64,000 bases of DNA from Cristatella mucedo (Eukaryota; Bryozoa; Phylactolaemata; Cristatellidae), in NCBI GenBank assembly GCA_009760855.2, contig WPIO01000066.1, positions 1,634,501-1,698,500 on the forward strand. The letters are read 5' to 3'. Under the pieces are notes generated by a model. The model worked only from the letters and a program-made list of their open reading frames with translations. It was not told the DNA's origin and ran no database searches. Shown here piece by piece: positions 55,740 through 64,000 of this stretch. The position numbers and the translations under genes were made by a program. Position 1 is the first letter of the stretch, and the number at the start of each line of letters is the position of its first letter.

Positions 55740-56395
55740 GCCGTGAGATTAAGTCTGTCAGCTTGGATACGAAAGACGCTTAGGCGTTAAGTCTTATAGA
55801 AAATTCTCAGGCCATAGCAGCTGGGGATGAATGTGGCTGAAAGGCTAGTTTTCAAATCTCCTTTACTAAAAGAACTAGAATGGCTGCAGGTTCATCAACG
55901 GATACAGAGCTGAGTTCTTGCGCTGACCCACAAGGCCCACCACGGCTTGACTCCTTCGTACCTAGCTGAACTGCTGCACCAGTTTCAGCATCTTAGCGCC
56001 CTCAGGTCTTGTAAGGAAAATAAATTAGCTGTTCCGTTCCTCCGCCCAAAGACCGTTGGCGACCGAAGCTTTAGCTTTGCAGGTCCTAGACTATGAAATT
56101 AGCCTCACGATTCCCATGCAAGGACAAATACTCTCCTGCTGCCGATTATGGCACATCCTTTACCGCCGTCCTGAGCTGTTACTTACATGCTACTCACTAC
56201 CTCAATTGCTCTCCTAACTCAGCTATGCCTCTCACTTTTTTGTTGCATGAGATCAACTGTGTGTGGGGTACGTAATGCGAGACGTAAGAAGCTCAGGCCA
56301 TTACAAAGTGCTTTATACAAAGCTCTCCGGCATTACACCCACATAGTGCTTGTGGCCTTGCGTAGCTACAGACGGAAATGCGTTGCATTAAATTA
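55740..56395 (+). mobile_element. LINE family B, 3-prime end, degraded
   Basis: A short end fragment (55765-55815, GATACGAAAGACGCTTAGGC) is followed by the carboxy region from 55835: AARLVFKSPLLKELEWLQVH-like, HKAHHGLTPSYLAELLHQFQ, SFAGPRL, and the terminal block ending GACGGAAATGCGTTGCATTA. Confidence 0.8.
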
Positions 56396-56499
56396 TAGCT
56401 CTAGCTAGGTAAATGTAGAAAAAAAAGAGCATAGGAGCCGTTGTGCAGAGCTTAATGCTCGCGATGTCCAGTTTCGCTCGTGCGAGAGAAAACTCAACT

Positions 56500-56645
56500 G
56501 AGCTGGTTAGGTCTAGTGGTTGCGGTGCTCGCCCCGACCACGGTCTGACTGAGGTCGTGGGCTCGAGCCCCGAGGCATATGTGAAGCGCCTGAATAGAGA
56601 TCAAGTTCTCTTGGGGCGCTATATAAATGAATTGTATTTATTTAT
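56500..56645 (+). mobile_element. SINE2, well preserved
   Basis: AGCTGGTTAGGTCTAGTGG A-box region, GTGGGCTCGAGCCCC B-box region, and tail AAGCGCCTGAATAGAGATCA with TCTCTTGGGGCGCTATA, then AT-rich end. The tail hairpin stem is GCGCC/GGGCGC. It is one of the best copies in the window and can serve as a reference. Confidence 0.9.
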
Positions 56646-56916
56646 TTCAACCTAAAGATTTTTTTGTTATGGCGTAGTGTTTGTTCACGAGTTATTTGTG
56701 GTTTTGCTCTAGCCACAATGTATCTTATAGAGAACTTGGTTCCACAATTACGGACGTGGCGGATGTGGTTTGCAGTACTTAAAATCCCGCCAAGCATTAG
56801 CTTTCTATGTAAGCACCCGCCAATTTCCTTGACATATCGGTCGCTAGGATCATTGGGAAGGACTGAGGGATTAAAAATAAAAACACGGACCATAAAATCG
56901 TACGATAGGATTGCTG
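56646..56916 (-). other. Open frame of unknown nature in gene 2 intron
   Basis: The minus strand is open from 56982 down to 56642, except for one stop just after the donor of the next exon. It reads FMVRVFIFNPSVLPNDPSDR, YVKEIGGCLHRKLMLGG, then FSIRYIVARAKPQITREQ. A phase 1 acceptor (TCTCAG ending 56917) is present, but no good donor. The composition looks protein-like. It may be a decayed transposon gene or an unused exon. No equivalent is seen in gene 1. Confidence 0.25.
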
Positions 56917-56982
56917 CTGAGATTAGGTCTGCCTTCTCTGATTTAATCTTATGCTTGACTCGCGTATTTCGTGGCTACTCAC

Positions 56983-57249
56983 CTTTCCAGTTCACGTATA
57001 TCATTCCTGTGACGTTAGTCATGCGATTGAAGTGATTGTACAAGCATTTGCAGGAAAATTTGGCAGTCGTTCCATTTGGGACCATCGCGTTTGATTGTAG
57101 AATATGATAGTTCTCTGGATTATTGATGTCCAACATGCTTAATTGACAGTCTTCCCTGGTGAGGGGTGGCTCACTCAAAAAAATGTCACATGAAACGTTC
57201 ACAGCTGCACTGCTTTCGATAAATTTGTCGCTTGTGTCGGTTGGCAAAA
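56983..57249 (-). CDS. Gene 2 exon: membrane-proximal cysteine-bearing domain
   Basis: A 267-base exon (89 codons), acceptor TGATTTAG ending 57250, donor GTGAGT beginning at 56982, phase 1-1. It starts LPTDTSDKFI and has VSCDIFLSEPPLTREDCQL, the spacer with NGTTAK, FSCKCLYNHF, NVTGMIYVNWK. The four cysteines, FxSEPP and YVNWK match the gene 1 exon 10780-11052, with only small length differences. Because it precedes the transmembrane exon it is the stalk domain. The family is unrecognised. Confidence 0.88.
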
Positions 57250-57337
57250 CTAAATCAAAAGCTATCAGTTATTCCCTAAAACAAACTTCTTTGAAAGGGC
57301 TATAAAAGACGTTTAAAAATTACAGGTTTATCAGCTT

Positions 57338-57598
57338 GTATTATTCTGTAATTCTTACACATTATAAAGTAAGGAATTTAAACAAATATAATTCATTTGT
57401 ATAACACTCCAAGAAAACCCAATCTCTATTCAGACGTTTCACATAAGCTACTAGGCTCGCCCCAGCTTATACTATTCTGTAACTCTTGCATATTAAAAAG
57501 TAAGGAATTTAAATAGATACAATTCATTTGTATAACACTCCAAGAAAACCCGATCTCTATTCAGAAGTTTCACATAAGCTACTGGGCTTGAGCCCAAG
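57338..57598. repeat. Direct tandem duplication of about 130 bp including SINE2 tail
   Basis: 57338-57467 and 57468-57598 repeat the same order: TATTCTGTAA, AAGTAAGGAATTTAAA, AATTCATTTGTATAACACTC, CTCTATTCAGA, CACATAAGCTACT. The second copy continues into the rest of the SINE2. Confidence 0.85.
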
Positions 57599-57665
57599 AC
57601 CTCGGGTATCAAATGCAATCACTCTGACCTCGGTCGGGGTGAGCTTCTTAACCAGAGGGCCGAGT
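57508..57665 (-). mobile_element. SINE2
   Basis: AATTCATTTGTATAACACTC tail, GGGCTTGAGCCCAAGACCTC B-box region, GACCTCGGTCGGGGTGAGCT and GAGGGCCGAG head, reversed. Confidence 0.8.
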
Positions 57666-59636
57666 TATTGTTGTACAGAGTTATGGTTATGTTGCTCCTT
57701 CCAAATTTAATGGTTAGAATACATCGCAAAGCTAGCATTTCCTAAAGCCTACAGTTGTGGTCAAATATCCAATTTGTCTGAATTATAGGCCAGGGCGTGG
57801 AAGCAATTGTAAGAAAAAGAATCGGTTAAAAATAATCGGAAAGTTATAGTAAAGAGACCTGGATATTGTGGCTTCGAAAAAGAAGTAAAGATATTAGCTT
57901 GATTAAGCACGTTCGGATATGCAGAGTTGGATGCAGCAAGCATTACAACAATCAAGCAAACACGTATCCTTGTTATTTAAAAATAAGTAAGCGCTGAACT
58001 GCAAAGGCAGAAGCCACGAAGATAATAATCCCGAAAAGCTAAATGATAAAAAATAGAGTACGTCGGAGCATTACAACTGATTGCAAGCACAAATTTGCCA
58101 CCGCCCGTAGACATGCATTTATCGAGACTATCACGGGCTAAGCTAGCCGAAGCTAGCCAGCCTTAACCATTATCTATAAAGCAATTCAGCATCGGCCTAG
58201 CCTCTTTTAAGACTTTTAAAAGAATTTGAGATTCTCACTTCGCCCGTTTCCTTTAGATGAAATTTAGTTCTACAGCTCAATGCCCGAGCTTAGTTTGGCA
58301 AAAGAGATTTTTGAGCTTTTGGAACCGCTACCGGATTTTTTTAAATTGGGCTGGAAGTCGAATTTGGACAGTTAACGAACGTGGATAATATATGATAACT
58401 CGTCGGTGCAGTGGGCGAGTGATGGCTGAAGACAGCGGCGGCTGCTGAAGCTCAGTGTTTATTGAATTCGGCGTGCCTTCAACTTACCGCGCACGCGAAA
58501 TATTAATACACAATTTCACATTACCTAAAAAATCATTTAACAAGGCGGCTAATGAGCAAACTAGTGCAAGCTTGTATCACGCTCGCGCTACCCACTGAGA
58601 TGTTCACCAGTCCAGGTGAGCGACTTGGTGACATAAAATAACAGTAACAACGGTTAATTTGCAGAGTGCCATATGAGAAATGAATTTCTATTCAGAAACT
58701 TAAGAACTAAATGAATTTTAATCTGTAGCCAGGATGTAGTGGCAATCGCGGAATCAAGCAAGCACAAGCACTGAAGTATATTGCTTAAAGTTCCGCCGTC
58801 GGTTCTTTAGATACCACCGCGATCAGCATCATGCCTATGCTTCCAATTCAAGAGATAGCACGTAACCTTTGAACTCGATACAGACGTAATACAGTGAATG
58901 TTGGGCAGTCATTTTTGCTCGCGAATCAATTTTTGGGACCAAGGTAGTCGAGAAGCCGAAAAATCAGCGATAATTAATTTAGCTACCTTGAGTTATCAAA
59001 ACTTTCCAAAAGCTTTAGCCGGATATTTAAACGCTTATTTTCCTGAAAAAATGCCCCAAACCTCTGAAATGTAAGCTAGTATTTGTGTTTCGCCACTAAA
59101 CCTTTGGGCAAAGTATTTTCTTAAGTTCCACCAATGTTTTGAATCATAATTACCACAACTAGCCAGCTATGAAAGAAGTCACTACCAAAACTATATGGTC
59201 ATGTAACAACCACGCTCAAAGGCAACAAATTGTTAAAGCCAAGGTTTTAGTAAGCTACATTAGCTAAACTGAGGTTTAGTAGGAAAATTAACCTGTGGGG
59301 TTTGTACCGTGCATCCTCTTACCTTCAACTCAGAGAGAGCATTTTGAAAAATACGAGAGGCTACAAGCGAAATGCATTCATAATAGACACAACGTTTAGT
59401 CTACAGACAGCCGTTTTCCAATAGCAAAAATTTATTTCCCTTATCACGAAACTAAATATTCTGTGGGTTCGTTCAATAACACGTGATAATTAGCCGATGA
59501 TTAGCCGCTCTTTTGTTTAGCAACGTCATTAATCTTGGATCAAAGCTTGAATTATCGTCTTACGAGCAATGGCATAGAGCTTTAATGAAAATCTGAGCAG
59601 CAACGGTTTCCTCGTAACTCGCTTGAAGTTACTTAC
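57666..59636. other. Gene 2 intron, unassigned
   Basis: Nearly 2 kb without a recognised repeat or exon. This is unusual for this window. Confidence 0.4.
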
Positions 59637-59948
59637 AATTAATATATATCTTCATAGGGTCCGACGAGGTCACTTTAAGTGTGCCGGTGTTTCCTGTTTG
59701 GCACACTACTTCATTTCGGTTGAAATTTTGAGTTTTCGGAAGTAGGAGCGTGGTTGACGTGTTACTTTCTCCAAATGCTTGCACTTTTGAGTGAGTCCAA
59801 TTCAGCGCCAATACCGGCTCGCCATTGATCAGCCAATTGAGGTATGCCGGCGGATTACCGTTTAGCGCCAGGCAAGTAAGGTTGACGTAGTCGCGAGGCG
59901 ACTCAAACTGGCCGATCGTGGAGCCGAGAACAACTAGCACAGGAGGAC
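59637..59948 (-). CDS. Gene 2 exon: C2-type immunoglobulin domain
   Basis: A 312-base exon if the acceptor ends at 59949. A second phase 1 acceptor (GTGCTAG ending 59934) has a better pyrimidine tract and would drop five residues. Donor GTAAGT begins at 59636, phase 1. It reads PPVLVVLGSTIGQFESPR, YVNLTCLALNGNPPAYLNWL, NGEPVLALNW, then NRNEVVCQTGN and PMKIYIN. First cysteine, Trp and second cysteine are all present: a standard C2-type Ig fold, with sequons NLT, NWT and NTS. Paralog of the gene 1 exon 15469-15789. Confidence 0.9.
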
Positions 59949-60222
59949 CTTCAAAGCACGCGGTTCACGTGGAATTCAGCGCGCACTCTGCAGCATTCAT
60001 TCAGCGGCACTCGTGCTGCTTTCGCAGGATTTCTATGGGTCTGCATGCCGTAGAGATTCAAGGAAGGCAGGCGGCGACGCGTCGCACTACGAGTCGATTG
60101 AATCGATGAATGGATGTGCCGCCTGAAAGCTTTTCTGATCGCAGTGCATTTAAATGATCATCAATTCATCCTCCAGCGTTTCGATCGTTTTCGGATGCGG
60201 CCAAGCGCCATTATTCTCTTAC

Positions 60223-60606
60223 GGTGCACTACTAGGTGAAACTCGTAGGACGATTGGTAGCTTTGATCCTGAACATTGCAGTAGTACACGCCCTCCATTG
60301 CTGCTGTAACGTTGACCAGCCTGAAGGTGACTTTGATTTCGCGGCCAGAAAAGTTGCTCGTCAAGAAGTCGCGACAGTCAGATCTGGCAGGCGTCATCGC
60401 TCTAGATGCGGCATCTTGTATCAGCTCTCCGTATTCGCAGCTAAGTTTTAGTGAGTTTGCACTTTTTCGGACTTTCGATTCGATTCCAATGGCGAGCGTC
60501 GCACTTCTCGACTGGCAAAAGCCTGTGCACGGAATGGTCGTCGTTCCGCCAAGAACGATGGGATAGTAGATAGGACTGCCATCTTTCCTTTTAGCTTGGC
60601 ATAGGT
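60223..60606 (-). CDS. Gene 2 exon: Ig-like domain with extra cysteines
   Basis: A 384-base exon (128 codons), acceptor GCTGCTTTAG ending 60607, donor GTAAGA beginning at 60222, phase 1-1. It starts LCQAKRKDGSPIYYPIVLGG, then TTTIPCTGFCQSR, LKLSCEYGELI, ARSDCRDFLTSNFS, and the Ig signature AMEGVYYCNV followed by SYEFHLVVH. Cysteine order is the same as in the gene 1 exon 16028-16420. The exons further upstream (outer domains and signal peptide) are not visible before 64000. Confidence 0.92.
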
Positions 60607-61734
60607 CTAAAGCAGCATAACGAATGGCATTAGTACAGTTCAAACGATAGCTTAAGCTGTTGACAAACTATCTAAAGTTGTAATCTTTCCCGACACCTCG
60701 ATATCGGCCCTAATCAGTTTTTTATTGAAGAAATCTCTCATTGTAGCGTGTCGCTATGGAATGCTGCTACGAAATTTTGTTTCCCTTCGTATTTGCAATA
60801 TATTGTTTATCATGCTGTTCACCGGTCCTGAGGGTTACTGAAGACATTCTACAAAATATTTAAGGGCTCTCTGTGCAAAACTACTCCGAATCGCAGAAAT
60901 TAATTGATGGACTCACTAGGCCGCAATAATGCTACTGCTTGAGGCCGCTTTCCAATGGATAATCGCAGTTGGTTCTACATCTCATTAGTATAATTTGAGA
61001 ACTTATGATATCTCACTAGCATATAGTGTAGACCTAGCTGCAGGCCAGAGGTCGTCACGATGGGCTCACTTCTAGAAAAACGCATCTAGCTACCTAACTT
61101 GCACTGAGCAGTATGCTAAGTGCTCTTAGAGTTGGTTAGCAGTTGCAGTCTGCCTACCACCAGCGCTCATTGTTCGGTCCAAATCCGGCGTATCACGAAG
61201 AACCATCAAACACATAGCTCTCTTCTCACCTCTGCTTAAGCTTTTAACCATCTCCGAACATAAAACACAAAGTGTATTTATTAATTTTATCGGAATTGTA
61301 AAAAGCGAGTACTGATCAATATTAGAAAAGGCTGCTTATTAAGTCAGTTATTGCCCCGATATCAGGTACTGGTTACATTGATTGCAGTTTCATGAGCAAC
61401 CAATCAAATTGCCTCAGCTGGCTAAGAAATCTTCAGCATCAGCAAACTTATTACGGTGTCTTACCAGTGAACTCACTTAGCCAGCGTTCAAAGCATCTAT
61501 CAATTAACAGCCGAATGCAAAAGTCTGCACTTTTTCAGTATAAGAAAAATCTTTATAGACTGCGGAGTTGCCTTTTTAAATTTTAAAAACCAATCAATGA
61601 TATATCTGATAGTCTATAATATTTAAAATAAATATGAATGCAGAGTAATAACGGTATGTGAATGCAGTAGTTATGAGTCATGCTCGCGCATCCGTTCGTT
61701 GTAGGAGTCTAATAATATTGCGCGTCGGGTTTAA
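60607..61734. other. Gene 2 upstream intron, mostly unassigned
   Basis: At about 61130-61205 GTTGGTTAGCAGTTGC and GGTCCAAATCCGG resemble A and B boxes and may be an old tRNA-derived element. No exon recognised. Confidence 0.35.
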
Positions 61735-62195
61735 AGCGCAGACGTCGAGATTTGGTAAGACAGATCTACTCCTCCACCAGGCTGAGCGTCGTACCACCCG
61801 CTTTTCGGAATCCAACACTCTACCAATACCTCGTACAAAACTAAAATAATAATGGAACTCCCTTCCGTCCTGCGTCAGAACATCCCCTGACCTGACCACA
61901 TTTAAAAGGAATTTAAAAACACACCTATTTAGGACAGCATTTAGTGGGTCCCTGTGATTCGTCCTTGATGTACTAATGCGTGCTGACACTGTGCATGCTG
62001 CCACTAACCACATTTGTATGCTGACCCTGTGCATGTCACTACTAACCATGTTACTCATGCTGTTTATCAAGCATGATATTACTCACCATTCAATTGCATT
62101 TGCCTTTGCAGCAAATTTAAAGTGCCTAGAGAGAGATTAAGTTCTCTGAGGGCACTTTATCAAGTGCATTATTATTGTTATTATTATTAATATTA
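61735..62195 (+). mobile_element. LINE family A, 3-prime end
   Basis: Starts near ACAGATCTACTCCTCCACC. Carboxy coding region with an internal gap near 61845, untranslated region, hairpin AGTGCCTAGAGAGAGATTAA with GGGCACTTTATC, and (ATT)n. Confidence 0.9.
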
Positions 62196-62281
62196 AAATC
62201 CTTTGGAGACCGTGCATTTACTTTTTATGCTCCCAAAGCCTGGAACTGCTTCCCGACTTGCGCCAGAACATCCCCCGACTT
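62196..62281 (+). mobile_element. LINE family A, internal fragment
   Basis: AAATCCTTTGGAGACCGTGC to CATCCCCCGACTT directly after the tail of the previous copy, cut off by the LINE B at 62282. Confidence 0.8.
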
Positions 62282-64000
62282 GTATCTCCGTCAGTAACTC
62301 CACAAAGTCATAAAGACATGTGGGTGTTACGCAGGAGAGTTTTGTATAGCTCACTCACAGCCTAAGCGGCTTTCGGTACCCATTCGGTAGCCAACAGACT
62401 TCGTCTCACGCAACAAAGAGAAAGTGGGAAGCTTAGCAGAGTTAGGAGAGCAGTTGAGGTAGTGAGTAGCATAGAAGTAGCAGCTCGGGACCGCTGAAAA
62501 AGATGTGCCATAGTCGGCAGTTGGAGAGTAGATGTCGTTGCGTAAGAATTGTGGAAGCAAGTTCCACAGTCTAGGACCTGCAGAGCTAAAGCTTCTGTCG
62601 CCAACGGTCTTTAAGCGGAGGAATGAGACGGCTAATTTTTTGTCCACACAGGACCTGAGTGCGCGAACAGGCTGAAACTGATGCAGCAGTTCAGCTAGGT
62701 ACGAAGGAGCCAAGCCGTGGCGGGCCTTGTGGGTCAGCGTAAGAACTTTGCTCTGTATCCTTTGCTCAACCGGCAACCATCATAGCTCTTTCAGCAGAGG
62801 TGACACGTGCTCAAACCGCTGGGACTTGAAGACCAGCCTTGCAGCCATAATCATAGTCCGCTGTAGTGGCATAATAGCTTTCTTTGGTAGCCCAGCCAGA
62901 AGGGAATTACAATAATCAAGCCGAGACAGAACTAAAGAGCTAGTTAAATAATTACAAGCCACTGTGGGAGACAGCTTCTAATCTTGGATAGGGATCGGAT
63001 GTGATGCCTAGCTGTAGAGGCAGTCTTCTGAATGAAGCTTTTGAAATTGAGGCAGCTGTCGAACACGACACCTAGATTACGAGCACGTGGTGAAGGTCGC
63101 ACAATAGCATCACCTATTAGAACAGCGAAGCTTTTTAATCCAGCCACACGCTTAGGGTTCCTGTGAGAAGCAGTTCTGTTTTATCGTCATTTAATTTCAG
63201 GAAGTTTTCCGACATCCAGGATCGAATATCGGCAAGGCAAGCATTCAGTTTCTCAGTTGCTGCAGCAGATTCCGACGGTTTAAATGACAAATACAACTGA
63301 GTATCGTCAGCATAGAAGTGATATCCTATTCTATGGGCCTTAATCACTTTTCCCAGAGGTTGTGTAAATGGAGAACAGCAAGGGACCAAGTACAGACCCT
63401 TGAGGGACTCCACAGGTGACCCTTCTCATGTCTGAGACCTGACCCCCACACGACACGGATTGAACACGATCAGACAAGTACGATTTAAACCACGCCAGTG
63501 CTTCGTCTGCCAGACCGATCGTTGTTCTCAATCGTTCAAGCAGAACTTCGTGATCAATGGTGTCGAAGGCAGCAGACAGATCTAGCAGAGCTAGGGCAGT
63601 GACATTCCCGTCGTCGTTGCCACGGAGAATGTCATTGTTAACACGGAGAGCAGTTTCAGTAGAGTGCTGCCTCTTGAAACCTGATTGAAATGTTTCTGAC
63701 ATTCCATTATTTTCAATATGTTCAACTAGCTGCTTAGCAACAATTTTGTCAAGAATCTTTGATAAGAACAGAAGGAGGGAAACTGGACAATAGTTTGCTA
63801 GGACCTCTGTGTCTAATCCAGGCTTTTTAAGAATAGGTCTAACGATTGCCGATTTGAAGGACTTGGGGACGACCCCTTTCCCAAAAAAGCATTAAAAATC
63901 TTGGTTATGGCGGGGCTAAGTTGGTCTGCAAGTGAAGACCACAGAGATGAAGGTATAGGTTCTTCAGGAGACGAGCTCTTTTTGCTAGACCTTATTAAGG
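62282..64000 (-). mobile_element. LINE family B, long young-looking copy running off the right edge
   Basis: Minus strand from the terminal block (left) through the carboxy end (SSAGPRLWNLLPQFLRND), AARLVFKSQRFEHVSPLL, FAVLIGDAIVRPSPRARNLG, reverse transcriptase palm [59 protein letters not shown] and [17 protein letters not shown] few frame breaks (about four by the frame changes) in otherwise well-kept coding sequence. The upstream end and any endonuclease lie beyond 64000. It sits upstream of gene 2's first visible exon. Confidence 0.95.

Noticed and set aside
57761-57955. Signal-peptide-like start (LIVVMLAASNSAYPN) on the minus strand
   Set aside because: It sits inside an intron of gene 2, lacks an upstream start and a donor in the right phase; probably chance in AT-rich DNA.

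Overview
The window looks like a piece of a large, repeat-dense metazoan genome, probably an invertebrate. It has single-domain exons separated by kilobase introns with GT-AG borders, L2/CR1-like LINEs, tRNA-derived SINEs and long dinucleotide repeats. There is no operon structure, no bacterial-type gene and no LTR element that I recognise. I cannot name the species from the sequence.

The host genes are all on the minus strand. Two paralogous genes for immunoglobulin-superfamily type I membrane proteins lie in tandem, head to tail. Gene 2 (right) has exons at 60606-60223, 59948-59637, 57249-56983 and 51290-50611; its amino-terminal exons lie beyond the right edge. Gene 1 (left) has the matching exons at 16420-16028, 15789-15469, 11052-10780 and 3987-3047. 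Upstream of these are one well-supported amino-terminal exon (20403-19987), another at 39065-38631, and several weaker or decayed candidates (39910-39751, 39506-39318, 38405-38175, about 26325-26089). All well-supported internal exon borders are phase 1, so each exon is a swappable module. The shared order is: Ig-like domain with extra cysteines, C2-type Ig domain, a cysteine-bearing membrane-proximal domain I do not recognise, transmembrane helix, and a long cytoplasmic tail with a basic cluster and an acidic/serine-rich end. The two proteins are most alike near the membrane and differ more in the outer domains. I infer cell-surface recognition or adhesion receptors.

Most of the rest is mobile DNA. 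LINE family A ends in (ATT)n. Its longest copy is 27305-30850, with an amino-terminal leader, endonuclease and reverse transcriptase. LINE family B ends in (CATTA)n. Its best copies are 22640-24690 (endonuclease), 45105-47215, 51840-53272 and 62282-64000 (reverse transcriptase). SINE2 ends in a hairpin very like the tail of LINE A, so LINE A probably moves it. SINE1 is a second tRNA-derived family. Nested insertions, inverted (twin-primed) LINEs and solo tails are common.

Layout by region: 1-2.9 kb repeats and 3-prime flank of gene 1; 2.9-20.4 kb body of gene 1 with LINE-filled introns; 20.4-38 kb a long repeat-rich stretch, probably a gene 1 intron; 38-40 kb amino-terminal exons and exon candidates; 40-50 kb intergenic repeats with a foldback hairpin and a minisatellite; 50.1-60.6 kb body of gene 2; 60.6-64 kb LINEs, probably in gene 2's next upstream intron.
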